Positions 1 through 9,296 are shown, counted from the first letter of the stretch. The stretch: DNA of 64,000 nucleotides from Methylomonas sp. LW13 (GCF_016865255.1 NZ_CP033381.1:3844001-3908000), one strand, 5' to 3'. The notes: generated by a model not told the origin, from the sequence alone. Numbers and translations: made by a program.

Positions 1-2013
1 ATACTGCGAACCACCGAAATTAAGGTCTTTTTCGAAATTCATACCGCTGCTAACCGAGAAGATCGGCAAGGTCCGGCTGATAGTACTGGGCTGCCCGGCT
101 AAGGTTTGGTTACTCAATTGATACTGCGTGTATTGGCCGGTGATTTTCGGGATGAAATACCCGGCGCTACTTTCCAATGGCAAGCTGAGTGACGGGGCAA
201 TATTAATCCGCTGACCGTTAACCAAATCGGTGTGGTAGAAATGGGTGAACTCGTTATTCATCGCCAGCGTAACCGGCAAACCTTCAAACGCATGCGCCAC
301 GTTGAAATTGACGCGAGGCAGCATATCGTAGGGCATCGCGGCATCGGGAATGGTTTTATCCACCGATTGGTAATGATATGCCCCTACCGACAAACCTAGA
401 GCGGTGCCGGCAACAGCCCCGCCGTAACTCAGTAATGCGGTACTGGGCAAATAACTGGTATTTTGGAAACCCAAGGCATTGTTCAAGTCGTTGAAATAGG
501 TTTTGTCGGACACATAATTCAAATCCAACAAGGAATTTAAACCCGGTAACAAGGTAGATTGATCCTTCCAGCTTGCCGAGTAACGGGCCTTGTTGACCAA
601 TTGATCGTTGGGCATATATTCCGCAGAAAACGTACCTCTGGATATATCGGTCAGATAGCGGAATTTATTGCGTAACTGCTCACCACGCTTACTCATGTAA
701 CGCGGCGTGACAATATCGTCGAAGTTGGGGGCGATATTCCAATAAAACGGCACGGAAACGTCAAAACCGTTCCGCTGCGTACTACCCCAAGTTGGCGCCA
801 ACAGGCCCGACAGGCGGCGATTGTCGGTAGGGAAGGAAATATAAGGCGTGTACAACACCGGTACGCCTTTAAATTCCAGCCAAGCGTTTTTCGCTGAGCC
901 TTGTCCGCTGTCCCGGTTAATTTTCATCCGCGAAGCATGCACAATCCAGTCCTGATTACCCGGCGCACAACTGGTAAACGCGGCATCGTTATAACGCGAC
1001 AAGCCTTTACTCTCGCGATAAACCACCCCGGCGTTGCCGCGAAACGGCGCCTCCGCGACGATAAATTGCGCCTTGCGCAAGCGTGCTTCGTCTTTACCCA
1101 GGCTCAACGAGGCGGTCTCGCTGGAAAAAGCCAGCTGGTCTTCGCTGTATAACACGCTACCTTGTGCGTCCAAGGTTTCGGCAACCGTATCGTAACTGGC
1201 CTTGTCGGCAACCAAATGCTGATCCGCGCGCACCATATCCACATTACCGGCAAAATTAAGCACTTCGCCGTCGAACACTTCCGAAAAATCGGCGTTAATA
1301 TCGGTAGTTGCTGCATCGCGGACTTCGGCGGAGGTGGCTCTGATTTTGCGTTTTTTAGCACCCCACACTTCGCAGCTTTGCCAAGGATCTTTATCAAACT
1401 CGGCCCGTAAGGTTTGAAAATCCCGCTCTTGTTTGCGATCAAAGGTCGGCGTAAGCCAAGACGAACCGGACTCTTCACTGCTGCCGCCTTCGGCTACGAC
1501 ATGGGCCTCGCCTTTCGGATCGGCACCCACCAGATTACAGTTCCAACCACTCTTATCATCACCGGTTTTGCAAGTCCAACCGGGCACTTTGCCGGTATTG
1601 GCATTGGCTGTCTCGGTTTTGGGCTCGACTTTTTCCAGCACCGGTTTTTGATTTTCAGTCACTTTAACCCGTAACTTTTGCGGCTCGGCAATAGCTTTTT
1701 CCACCGCCTTTTCGACCACCTTAACTTTTTCCGGCTCGGGTTCCGGTTTGACCGCTTGTTGAACGGGCGCGGGCACGACAGGAACAGGCGGCTGCGCGAC
1801 TGTTTCCGGCTGGGCAGGCTTGGTTTGGGCGGGCGGGGTGGGTTTAATCACTTGCGGCTGAGCAGTTGGCTCGTTGCCAGCAGGTGTTTGATTTAGACAA
1901 GTCCATTCGCCATTTTTGGTTTGCTCACAATTCCACGCCGCATTATTGGCAGCAGAGGCGACGCCCGTAAAAAACAATAATGCTGAAGAAATTGTATAAA
2001 ACCGATAATTCAT
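1..2013 (-). CDS. lptD: LPS-assembly protein LptD (C-terminus cut by window start)
   Basis: Outer-membrane beta-barrel that, with the lipoprotein LptE, inserts lipopolysaccharide into the outer leaflet. The 671 residues present start with a signal peptide (cut near Ala21-Ala22). A Pro/Val/Lys-rich linker follows, then an OstA-type N-terminal domain (about residues 220-330), then the start of the barrel, with the typical stretch VPVLYTPYISFPTDNRRLSG. The ATG is at 2013. Before the OstA domain there are two copies of a W-x-C...W-x-C element (W27/C29 with W37/C39, and W146/C148 with W157/C159). One such copy is familiar from Pseudomonas-type LptD; the second looks like an extra. The last part of the barrel and its C-terminal cysteines lie outside the window. 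It is divergent from amgK-murU, a common gammaproteobacterial arrangement. Confidence 0.95.
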   Translation of the reverse strand, partial: MNYRFYTISSALLFFTGVASAANNAAWNCEQTKNGEWTCLNQTPAGNEPTAQPQVIKPTPPAQTKPAQPETVAQPPVPVVPAPVQQAVKPEPEPEKVKVVEKAVEKAIAEPQKLRVKVTENQKPVLEKVEPKTETANANTGKVPGWTCKTGDDKSGWNCNLVGADPKGEAHVVAEGGSSEESGSSWLTPTFDRKQERDFQTLRAEFDKDPWQSCEVWGAKKRKIRATSAEVRDAATTDINADFSEVFDGEVLNFAGNVDMVRADQHLVADKASYDTVAETLDAQGSVLYSEDQLAFSSETASLSLGKDEARLRKAQFIVAEAPFRGNAGVVYRESKGLSRYNDAAFTSCAPGNQDWIVHASRMKINRDSGQGSAKNAWLEFKGVPVLYTPYISFPTDNRRLSGLLAPTWGSTQRNGFDVSVPFYWNIAPNFDDIVTPRYMSKRGEQLRNKFRYLTDISRGTFSAEYMPNDQLVNKARYSASWKDQSTLLPGLNSLLDLNYVSDKTYFNDLNNALGFQNTSYLPSTALLSYGGAVAGTALGLSVGAYHYQSVDKTIPDAAMPYDMLPRVNFNVAHAFEGLPVTLAMNNEFTHFYHTDLVNGQRINIAPSLSLPLESSAGYFIPKITGQYTQYQLSNQTLAGQPSTISRTLPIFSVSSGMNFEKDLNFGGSQY

Positions 2014-2108
2014 GTCTTGGCGAATGCGGCTAAATTGACTTAGCGGAATGGAAATCGAATAAAATGCTTGTCATCATTTTACCTTAGGTTGACCCGCAAT
2101 TAATAAAA

Positions 2109-3110
2109 ATGTACGTTTCCAGCTCAGACCGCCGCTTGGCGGAGCTTGTCGATTGGCTCAATAACGACGTCGCTCTTGATATACAACAAATCACCCCGGC
2201 TTCCAGCGACGCTAGCTTTAGGCGATATTTCCGAGTTGAGCACCGGGACGGCTGCCACATTGCCATGGATGCACCACCGGACAAGGAAAATACCGAACCG
2301 TTCGTACGCATCGCCGGATTGCTGAAACCGAGCGATATTCATATCCCGAATATCTATCAACAGAATAGCCGACAAGGTTTTCTGTTGCTGGAAGACTTAG
2401 GCTCCACAAGCTTTCTTGACCGCTTACAAACCGGCGATGCAGAACTGTTGTATCGACAAGCCATGGACAGCTTGTTCAAACTACAAACCGGCGTAAATCC
2501 GCTCGATTGCGGCTTGCCGGTTTACGACAGCGCTCTGCTACTGCGGGAACTCGGTATTTTTTACGAATGGTTTTTGGAAAAACTATTGGGCATTACGATT
2601 CCCCATACGCTCGCGACATCTCTCAACGCTATCTTGATCGATTCGGCGCTTGAACAGCCGCAAGTCTGCGTGCACCGCGACTTCCACTCGCGCAACCTGA
2701 TGGTGCTGGAACACAACTCACCGGGCGTTATCGACTTCCAAGACGCCGTCGTCGGCCCTATCAGCTACGATTTGGTGTCGCTGCTGCGCGACTGTTACAT
2801 CGCTTGGCCCGAACAGCAAGTCATCAGCTGGGCCCAGCAATATCATCAACGCCTGTTGTCAGCCGGACTGCTGAAAGCCGATTTCAATCAATTCAAACGC
2901 TGGTTCGATCTGATGGGCATGCAGCGTCACCTGAAAGCCGTCGGCATTTTCGCCAGACTGCATCTGCGCGATGGAAAATCCGACTATTTGGCCGACATTC
3001 CGCGCACCCTGGCTTATATTTCTAGGGTTTGCGAGCTCTATCCCGAGTTAACCGAGATGCAGCAGTTTCTGCAAGAACAGGTGCTGCCGCGTGTCGAGGC
3101 ATCTGCATGA
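2109..3110 (+). CDS. amgK: N-acetylmuramate/N-acetylglucosamine kinase AmgK
   Basis: Cytoplasmic sugar kinase of the aminoglycoside phosphotransferase fold. It phosphorylates the anomeric C1 of MurNAc and GlcNAc released from turned-over peptidoglycan and works with MurU in the recycling route that bypasses de novo UDP-MurNAc synthesis. The 333-residue protein has the kinase catalytic loop HRDFHSRNLMVL (around residues 197-208) and the metal-binding motif VIDFQDAVVGPISYDLVSLL just after it. The stop overlaps the murU start (ATGA), so the two are translationally coupled. Family assignment rests on these motifs plus the lptD and murU neighbours, which is the conserved context. Confidence 0.9.
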   Translation: MYVSSSDRRLAELVDWLNNDVALDIQQITPASSDASFRRYFRVEHRDGCHIAMDAPPDKENTEPFVRIAGLLKPSDIHIPNIYQQNSRQGFLLLEDLGSTSFLDRLQTGDAELLYRQAMDSLFKLQTGVNPLDCGLPVYDSALLLRELGIFYEWFLEKLLGITIPHTLATSLNAILIDSALEQPQVCVHRDFHSRNLMVLEHNSPGVIDFQDAVVGPISYDLVSLLRDCYIAWPEQQVISWAQQYHQRLLSAGLLKADFNQFKRWFDLMGMQRHLKAVGIFARLHLRDGKSDYLADIPRTLAYISRVCELYPELTEMQQFLQEQVLPRVEASA

Positions 3111-3805
3111 AGGCAATGATTTTAGCGGCCGGGCGCGGCGAAAGAATGCGGCCCTTGACCGACCATACCCCCAAACCCTTATTGAAAGCCGCCGGTAAGG
3201 CGCTGATTGAATACACCCTGGAAAACCTGGCACACGCCGGCTTTACCGAAATCGTCATCAACATCGCCCATCTAGGCGCGCAGATTAAAGACTATTGTGG
3301 AGATGGTAAGCGCTGGAATGTTTCGATTGATTATTCAGATGAAGGCGAAACCGCGCTGGAAACCGCCGGCGGCATTGCCAAGGCCCTGCCTTTGCTGGGC
3401 AATGAGCCGTTCCTGGTGCTTAACGCCGATATTGTTTGCGCTTATCCCTTGGCCAACTTGCGAACCCAAGCCATCGATCTGGCTCATCTGGTGATGATCA
3501 ATAATCCGCCGCATCACCCGGAAGGTGACTTTTCGCTGAATGCCGACGGTGTATTGTCGGAACAAGGCTTGAACAAACTCACCTTCAGCGGTATCGGCGT
3601 TTATCACCCCAAGCTGTTTGCCAACATCCCGGTCGCGCCGTTAAAACTGAGACCGGTGTTAAACCAAGCCATGCAGCAACAGCGGATTAGCGGCGAGAAG
3701 TTTTCCGGCCTGTGGATGGACATAGGCACACCGGAACGCTTGGCTGAACTGAGTGAGCATCACGCCCGCCTCAGGGGTCTACATGCCGAGGATGGCATGC
3801 ATTAG
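3107..3805 (+). CDS. murU: N-acetylmuramate-1-phosphate uridylyltransferase MurU
   Basis: Nucleotidyltransferase that converts MurNAc-1-phosphate and UTP to UDP-MurNAc, the second recycling step after AmgK. The 232-residue protein opens with the nucleotide-binding signature LAAGRGERMRPLTDHTPKPL and carries the metal-binding LNADIV motif near residue 108. The start is ATG at 3107, overlapping the amgK stop. An upstream in-frame extension exists but would lie within amgK and precede the conserved N-terminus. The gene ends convergently with hemJ, overlapping it by 4 bp. Confidence 0.9.
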   Translation: MKAMILAAGRGERMRPLTDHTPKPLLKAAGKALIEYTLENLAHAGFTEIVINIAHLGAQIKDYCGDGKRWNVSIDYSDEGETALETAGGIAKALPLLGNEPFLVLNADIVCAYPLANLRTQAIDLAHLVMINNPPHHPEGDFSLNADGVLSEQGLNKLTFSGIGVYHPKLFANIPVAPLKLRPVLNQAMQQQRISGEKFSGLWMDIGTPERLAELSEHHARLRGLHAEDGMH

Positions 3806-4227
3806 AATGGTTTGACGACGGCCAGCAAGACTATGGCGACTAAGAACAATACCGGAATCTCGTTGATCCAGCGGAAATACACATGCGAATGCCGGTTGCG
3901 ATCATGCTTGAAATCCAGCAGCCACTTGCCACAAAACACATGGTAAACCACCAGCAAACCCAACAAACCCAACTTTAGATGTAGCCAACCGCTGCCGGAA
4001 TATAGCATCCAGGCGTAATCACCCAACATCCACACGCCAAAGATAAAGGTACAAATCATGCCCGGCGTCATGATGCCATAGTACAGTTTGCGTTCCATGA
4101 CTTTGAAGCGCTCGTTGCTGATACTGTCGTCGCTCATTGCGTGATAAACAAATAACCTGGGCAAATAAAACAAGCCGGCAAACCAGGTCACCATAAAAAT
4201 CAAATGTAAGGCTTTTAACCAGAGCAT
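3802..4227 (-). CDS. hemJ: Protoporphyrinogen IX oxidase HemJ (UPF0093)
   Basis: Small integral membrane protein that carries out the penultimate step of haem synthesis, oxidation of protoporphyrinogen IX to protoporphyrin IX, in bacteria without HemY or HemG. The 141-residue sequence has four hydrophobic segments and the family-conserved His8 (in LKALHLIFMVTWFAGLFYLP) and Lys85 (in LHLKLGLLG), equivalent to the haem-binding histidine and essential lysine described for cyanobacterial HemJ. It lies 17 bp downstream of a DUF4124 gene on the same strand and probably shares its transcript. Confidence 0.88.
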   Translation of the reverse strand: MLWLKALHLIFMVTWFAGLFYLPRLFVYHAMSDDSISNERFKVMERKLYYGIMTPGMICTFIFGVWMLGDYAWMLYSGSGWLHLKLGLLGLLVVYHVFCGKWLLDFKHDRNRHSHVYFRWINEIPVLFLVAIVLLAVVKPF

Positions 4228-4244
4228 GAGGTTCCCGAGACTGA

Positions 4245-4697
4245 CTAACGTAAAATTTCGGTGGTCACCGGCGCGGGCATGCCCGGTAACGCGGTGGGAG
4301 GCGCGACAATCAGCACCCGATTACTGTTTTGTTGCGCTTGTCTTTCCAAGGCTGCCGCCTGGCGTTGTTCCGCTTCAACTTGCTGCTGCTGCGCAATCGC
4401 ACTTTGCTTTAGGGCATTTGTCGATTCGGTTTGGTTTTTCAGTATCGCATCGCGTCTTTCAGCTTCCAGTTTGGCGGCTTTGGCAGCTTCCTGTTCGTTT
4501 TGCAGGGCTTCCAGCTTGGCTTTGGCCGCTGCCTCTTGTGCTTCATTGGCTTGAATATCCAACTGCACGGTCTTATCGCTGGTTTGGCAAGGTTTGGCCT
4601 GATAAATGGTTTTGCCGTCCTTGCCGATACATTTAAATACCTCCGCGCTTGCCGAGTGATAACTCAGAACCATCGCCAGCAAAATTACCACCCTCAT
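4245..4697 (-). CDS. DUF4124 periplasmic protein with coiled-coil tail
   Basis: Secreted protein of unknown function, 150 residues. A signal peptide (about 1-18, ending SASA) is followed by a short DUF4124 domain (EVFKCIGKDGKTIYQAKPC). A long Ala/Glu/Gln/Lys-rich region that should form a coiled coil (about 45-115) and a Pro-rich tail come next. DUF4124 modules are common N-terminal parts of proteobacterial envelope proteins, and their role is not established. The start at 4697 was chosen because a GAGG ribosome binding site sits 6-7 bases upstream and a clean signal peptide follows. An upstream in-frame start lacks both. Confidence 0.8.
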   Translation of the reverse strand: MRVVILLAMVLSYHSASAEVFKCIGKDGKTIYQAKPCQTSDKTVQLDIQANEAQEAAAKAKLEALQNEQEAAKAAKLEAERRDAILKNQTESTNALKQSAIAQQQQVEAEQRQAAALERQAQQNSNRVLIVAPPTALPGMPAPVTTEILR

Positions 4698-4824
4698 CGC
4701 ACACCTCGTCAAAACGCCATTTGCTCGGGCCATAGTTTAGGGTAAAAATTCAGTCTGTTTTCAATAGTTAGGAAAAATCCTTGCGCCAAAATAGCTTATG
4801 TCGTTTTCCGGCTAGTCAAATCGA

Positions 4825-5196
4825 TTAGGTCCCCAGATCTTGCTCGGTCATCTCCGCCAACGCATCGCGATGTTCGCGGCGAATTAATATTAGGTTCCTG
4901 GCATACACAAAAGTACCGGGCAATTGACCCAGGATAATCACGGGATCCACTCGGTGAATACCGTAAGCCAATACGATGACCCCGCCCGACAAACTGAAAT
5001 ACCAAAAACTTACCGGAATCATGCTCTTCTGATGCCGCTCGCTGTGTATCCATTGCACGATAAAACGCATCATAAACAAGGTCTGGCCCACCAAACCGAT
5101 GCTGAGCCAAATGATGTCATTCGAATCCATGATAGATAAATGGTGCTGCCATTTATCCGCCAAATGCGTAAAAAAATAAACGATTCCATTTTCCAT
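4825..5196 (-). CDS. LAB_N domain membrane protein (lipid A biosynthesis N-terminal-like)
   Basis: Small 123-residue protein matching the LAB_N domain, named for a segment attached to some lipid-A-disaccharide synthases. Diagnostic stretches are IGLVGQTLFMMRFIVQWIHS, SFWYFSLSGG and YGIHRVDPVIILGQ, giving three membrane segments. The ATG at 5196 is preceded by AGGAG at good spacing. It is the last gene of a same-strand set with a GT2 and a GT39 glycosyltransferase. The size and membrane topology would allow a role as a carrier-lipid-sugar flippase or accessory factor, but that is inference. Confidence 0.82.
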   Translation of the reverse strand: MENGIVYFFTHLADKWQHHLSIMDSNDIIWLSIGLVGQTLFMMRFIVQWIHSERHQKSMIPVSFWYFSLSGGVIVLAYGIHRVDPVIILGQLPGTFVYARNLILIRREHRDALAEMTEQDLGT

Positions 5197-5243
5197 GTTA
5201 ACGACTCCTAAAATACGGCGGAACAAACGGGTTGAACCAGCAA

Positions 5244-5969
5244 CTAGCCACGCTGAATCTCGCTGACAATCGGCAGGCTATGGCGTTTTTTCAACCAAAC
5301 CACGCCTAGCAAATCGACGATACCAACCAGCGCCCGGTCCAAGGTTCCGTACTTCGACGTGCCAAAATTTCTCGGCCTATGATTCACTTTTACGGAAATG
5401 ACATTTCCGCCCGCCATCCGGATTAACGCCGGCAAGAAACGGTGAATATGATCAAAATACGGCAAAGCCAAAAACTTATCGCGCAGGAATAACTTCAAGC
5501 CGCAACCGGTATCCGGCGTGGCGTCATGCAAAATTGACTGCCGCACCGCATTGGCAAATTTGGAGGAAAACTTGCGCCATCCGGTATCGTTGCGCTTATG
5601 CCGAAAGCCGGCCAGCATCCACAATTGGCTGTCGTTTTGCTCGCGCCAGGCCGCGACCAGATGGGGTATATCGGCCGGATCGTTCTGGCCGTCGCCGTCC
5701 AAGGTGGCAATCCATGGGTAGCGCGCTGCCGAAACGCCGGTATGCACGGCACGGCTTTGTCCGCAACTGCGTTGATGTGTCAGCACGCGCAGAGTCGGAT
5801 ATTGCTGCATTGCACCTTGCAGTTTTAGGCCGGTGTCATCGGTACTACCGTCGTCCACAAAAATCATTTCATAGGTTTCCCCATCGCCCAGCGCACGATG
5901 GATTTCCTCGATCAGCAATTCGACATTGTCCGTTTCATTGTGAACGGGGACTACTACAGAAATCTTCAT
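5244..5969 (-). CDS. DPM1-like GT2 polyprenyl-phosphate glycosyltransferase
   Basis: Family 2 glycosyltransferase (GT-A fold), 241 residues. It probably moves a sugar from a nucleotide donor onto a polyprenyl phosphate at the inner face of the cytoplasmic membrane. Visible motifs are VVVPVHNETDNVELLI at the N-terminus, FVDDGSTDDT (first Asp motif) and TLDGDGQNDPADIP (second Asp motif). The core resembles ArnC or RgtE-like enzymes. The two C-terminal membrane helices of ArnC are missing; only one weak hydrophobic stretch (VGIVDLLGVVWL) is present. ATG at 5969 chosen. Upstream is the GT39 gene (gap about 76 bp), downstream the LAB_N gene (47 bp). The donor sugar cannot be read from the sequence. 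Confidence 0.85.
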   Translation of the reverse strand: MKISVVVPVHNETDNVELLIEEIHRALGDGETYEMIFVDDGSTDDTGLKLQGAMQQYPTLRVLTHQRSCGQSRAVHTGVSAARYPWIATLDGDGQNDPADIPHLVAAWREQNDSQLWMLAGFRHKRNDTGWRKFSSKFANAVRQSILHDATPDTGCGLKLFLRDKFLALPYFDHIHRFLPALIRMAGGNVISVKVNHRPRNFGTSKYGTLDRALVGIVDLLGVVWLKKRHSLPIVSEIQRG

Positions 5970-6045
5970 ATCTTGGTACAAGTTGAAAAAGTTGTGAATT
6001 GTATCAAACGCTTATACACGGATAAGAATTTTGTACAGGTTTGAG

Positions 6046-7623
6046 TTATAGGGGCTTGACGTCAGCAGCCTGCCCCGCGCGCCGAAATACCAGCCAATAT
6101 TCCCGATGCGGCTGCAGGTATACGGCGTCGCTAGGCTGACTTTTTTCCAGGGAAATCAAATAACCGTCCGCATGCTGTGACGCCCAATCGGCAAGCCGTT
6201 CAGCAGGTAAAACCGGCAGCGACTGGGTTAATCGCCCCAAGAAATTGAATTGCCCTTGGTAATTGCCAACATAGACATAAGGAATATGCTGATCGTTAAA
6301 GCTTTTCACTTTTAACGCAGCGGGTTGCAGGTCGTATGCCGGGCCGGCATAACGAAAGAAAAATATAAATCCGACAAAAATTGCCGCCACCAGCGCTGTC
6401 GAGATTGCCGCAACCGACAACGTGCGCTTAATCCAAACCAATAGCGCCAACATCACGGCAATGGCCAACACACTCAAACCCCATGCCGGCTGCACAGTCT
6501 GGACCCAGTTCAATTTCGACAAACCCGGTACCTTGGGCAGATAAACTAAAAACACCCCGATTGCGCCGAACAGCACCGGCAGCAACCACTCGCCACCCAA
6601 TCTCGGCTTTTGGGTATGCACCACCACCTTGGCTACCAACAACGCAAACGCAGGCAACATCGGAATCAAATAATGAATCTGCTTGCTAGGCAACAACGAG
6701 AACACCACAAAGGTTGATACCAGCCAAACCAGACAAAAGCGCAGACCGTTATCATTAAAAAATCGGCTGCCGCGCAAACTGCCCCAGAAATGCGGCCAGA
6801 ACAACCAGGGGAACAAAAACATCGGTAAAAAAGGCAGATACCAAAACAGCGAACGGGTATGGATTTTGGTGCTGACTGCGCGATCAGCGGTCTGATGCCA
6901 CAATATCGCGTTGGCGTATTGCTCGCCACCGGCAATGGCAGCCGGAATCGCCCAGACTAGGGCTATCGCGACTCCAATCAAGGCCGCGATCAACAAGCCA
7001 GCAAACCAGCGACTGAACACAATCGAACGCGGAGCCCAGACAGCAACCAAAATTGCGGTAGGGATTAGATGCAAAAAAACCACAGGCCCTTTACTTAGAA
7101 TACCGAACCCCACTGCTGCCGCAACCAGTACCCAACCCTTGCGCTCATCGCCTTGCACAACCTCCAGCAAGCCGAGCATTCCCAACAGCACCCAGCTAGT
7201 CAGCAGAATATCAAACATGATAGACGTGGCGAATAAGGTCCACAGCAAGGTTGCAATCAAGACCCACGGCGCCGCCAATGCTACCGCTGCTTGCTCCGGC
7301 CAAAGCTTTTCCGCCAATTTCCGCGTCAGCAATAGATTTGCCAATGCAGCCAACGGCCCGACCAAACTCGGCCACCACTGATTAACGCCGAATATCCACC
7401 ACCCGGCTTGAATCAGCCAAAATAATAAAGGCGGTTTATGGCTGTAGGTTTCGCCATTCAAATACGGCACCAGGAAGTCGCCGCGCAGCCACATCTCCCA
7501 AGCCACACTGAGATAGCGCGTTTCATCGATGGGAATGGTCGAGCGAAAATAAACGCTTGCGGACAACAGCAGCCAAAGCGGCACAATGCCCCAGCGGTAA
7601 ATCAGTTTATCGGGTATGGTCAT
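6046..7623 (-). CDS. ArnT-like GT39/GT83 membrane glycosyltransferase
   Basis: Multi-spanning GT-C transferase of about 525 residues that uses a polyprenyl-phosphate sugar on the periplasmic side. The N-terminal loop carries the acidic motif IPIDETRYLSVAWEM and the HKPPLLFW motif typical of ArnT/PMT-type enzymes. Roughly a dozen hydrophobic helices follow, then a soluble C-terminal domain (about residues 430-525). Start ATG 7623 preferred; an upstream in-frame TTG would add 13 residues without a membrane-protein-like start. It heads the set with the GT2 and LAB_N genes, which suggests decoration of lipid A or another envelope glycolipid. The acceptor is unknown. Confidence 0.85.
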   Translation of the reverse strand: MTIPDKLIYRWGIVPLWLLLSASVYFRSTIPIDETRYLSVAWEMWLRGDFLVPYLNGETYSHKPPLLFWLIQAGWWIFGVNQWWPSLVGPLAALANLLLTRKLAEKLWPEQAAVALAAPWVLIATLLWTLFATSIMFDILLTSWVLLGMLGLLEVVQGDERKGWVLVAAAVGFGILSKGPVVFLHLIPTAILVAVWAPRSIVFSRWFAGLLIAALIGVAIALVWAIPAAIAGGEQYANAILWHQTADRAVSTKIHTRSLFWYLPFLPMFLFPWLFWPHFWGSLRGSRFFNDNGLRFCLVWLVSTFVVFSLLPSKQIHYLIPMLPAFALLVAKVVVHTQKPRLGGEWLLPVLFGAIGVFLVYLPKVPGLSKLNWVQTVQPAWGLSVLAIAVMLALLVWIKRTLSVAAISTALVAAIFVGFIFFFRYAGPAYDLQPAALKVKSFNDQHIPYVYVGNYQGQFNFLGRLTQSLPVLPAERLADWASQHADGYLISLEKSQPSDAVYLQPHREYWLVFRRAGQAADVKPL

Positions 7624-7828
7624 TTTTCGAGAAAATATCGATTCGAGGCATGGGACATCCAAGCGACCAGAATCACGCCAGCGTTATGACAAAAGCTTAA
7701 GCCAATTTCATGCCAACACTATTACAGCCGACAAAGCCCGAGACATCTCAAGCCGACATCAAAAGGCCGAGAGGATCGGTTGAAACAAACCGTTAAGCGG
7801 GTTGAATTGCCCCACTCATCACAAGGGA

Positions 7829-8866
7829 TCAGGCGGCCACTAAGCGCCACGCCAAACTCTCTCCAGCCCGTAATGGGGTAATAGTGTCATCGGTATTGGC
7901 ATAGGCTTCCGGCACGATCCAGGCTTGTTTTTCCAACGTAACGCTCGCACAGTTGCGCGGCAAACCGTAAAAATCCGCACCATAAAAACTGGCGAAGCCT
8001 TCCAGCTTGTCCAGTGCGCCAACCTGTTCGAAAGCTTCGGCATACAATTCCAATGCCGCATGCGCGCTGTAACAACCGGCGCAACCGCAGCTATTTTCTT
8101 TCAAGCCGGTCAAATGCGGCGCACTATCGGTACCAAGGAAAAATTTGGGATTACCGCTGGTAGCCGCTTTTATCAAGGCTTGGCGATGATGCTCGCGCTT
8201 TAAGATAGGCAAACAATAGAAATGCGGACGAATACCGCCCGCCAAAATGGCATTGCGGTTATAGAGCAAATGCTGCGGGGTAATAGTCGCGGCGATATTC
8301 TCGGATGCAGCTTCGACAAATTGCACAGCTTCCTGGGTCGTCAAATGCTCTAAAACGATGCGTAGTGCCGGAAATTGCCGGGTAAGCTTGCTTAGCTTGT
8401 TATCGATAAACAGTTTTTCGCGGTCAAAAATATCGTATTCCGCATCCGTCACTTCGCCGTGGAGTAACAGCGGTACGCCGTATTGCTCCATCGCCGCAAA
8501 TAAAGGATAAGCCGCTTCAATGTCGGCGACTCCGGCATCGGAATTGGTGGTTGCTCCGGCCGGATATAGCTTGAAGGCACGAACATGCTCGGCATCGGCC
8601 ACCTTTTTGATTTCCTCAACAGAGGTACTTGCCGTTAGATACAAAGTCATCAAAGGCTGAAACTTGGACTCTCGCGGCAAAGCAGCCAAAATCTCCTGCC
8701 TGTAAAGTAAAGCCTGGGCGACCGTGGTGACCGGGGGTTTCAGATTCGGCATGATAATAGCGCGACCGAACTGCTTGGCAGTATGCCCAATCACGGTTTT
8801 TAAAATACTGCCGGTTCTGACGTGCAAATGCCAATCATCAGGTTGGCGAATGGTCAATTTATCCAT
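7829..8866 (-). CDS. pyrC: Dihydroorotase PyrC (class II)
   Basis: Zinc amidohydrolase that cyclises N-carbamoyl-aspartate to dihydroorotate in pyrimidine synthesis. It is 345 residues, the usual length of the homodimeric enterobacterial type. Metal-ligand motifs are visible: DDWHLHVR (residues 10-17), the carboxylated lysine region [29 protein letters not shown] and the GTDSAPH motif. It is divergent from fmdB across about 113 bp, with no clear promoter matched there. Confidence 0.95.
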   Translation of the reverse strand: MDKLTIRQPDDWHLHVRTGSILKTVIGHTAKQFGRAIIMPNLKPPVTTVAQALLYRQEILAALPRESKFQPLMTLYLTASTSVEEIKKVADAEHVRAFKLYPAGATTNSDAGVADIEAAYPLFAAMEQYGVPLLLHGEVTDAEYDIFDREKLFIDNKLSKLTRQFPALRIVLEHLTTQEAVQFVEAASENIAATITPQHLLYNRNAILAGGIRPHFYCLPILKREHHRQALIKAATSGNPKFFLGTDSAPHLTGLKENSCGCAGCYSAHAALELYAEAFEQVGALDKLEGFASFYGADFYGLPRNCASVTLEKQAWIVPEAYANTDDTITPLRAGESLAWRLVAA

Positions 8867-8979
8867 AATCTCCGGGCGTTTTCATTTAAAATAGCTAGTT
8901 ATTCTAACATTAAGGGCCTTGAAAATTTAAAACCCCGCCCTTAGTAAGCCGATTTAAACACTTTCAACTGGAGAAGCAG

Positions 8980-9243
8980 ATGCCTATTTACGAATACCAA
9001 TGCAATGCTTGCGGACATGAACACGAAGCCCTGCAAAAACTGGGTGCAGAGCCCTTAATCGTTTGCCCGGCCTGTAATGAAGCGGAATTAAAAAAGAAAA
9101 TTTCCGCAGCGGGATTTCGTTTGAAAGGCGGCGGCTGGTACGAAACCGATTTTAAAAGCGGCAACAAGAAAAACGTCGCCGGCGAAAGCAAAGCCCCGGA
9201 AAAAGCCAGCAGTTGCAGCGGCTGCCCGAACCATAACCATTAG
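8980..9243 (+). CDS. FmdB-family zinc-ribbon protein
   Basis: Small 87-residue protein with a four-cysteine zinc ribbon (C8, C11, C29, C32) at the N-terminus and the family block ISAAGFRLKGGGWYETDF. A Lys/Ser-rich tail ends in a Cys pair (CSGCPNHNH). FmdB-like proteins were named as putative regulators of formamidase genes; their real function is unknown. The gene commonly sits just upstream of aspS in gammaproteobacteria, as here. A GGAGAAGCAG ribosome binding site precedes the ATG. Confidence 0.88.
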   Translation: MPIYEYQCNACGHEHEALQKLGAEPLIVCPACNEAELKKKISAAGFRLKGGGWYETDFKSGNKKNVAGESKAPEKASSCSGCPNHNH

Positions 9244-9296
9244 GAATCTCATGGTAACTGCCAGTTTTCCGAAACGACTGGCACTTCCTAATTTTT
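9241..9296 (+). terminator. Hairpin with T-run between fmdB and aspS
   Basis: A 7-bp stem TGCCAGT (9259-9265) / ACTGGCA (9277-9283) is enclosed by an outer pairing TAGGAA (9241-9246) / TTCCTA (9285-9290). A TTTTT run at 9292-9296 follows. The outer strand begins at the fmdB stop codon. It reads as a rho-independent terminator or an attenuator ahead of aspS, whose start is only 36 bases further on. Confidence 0.55.
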
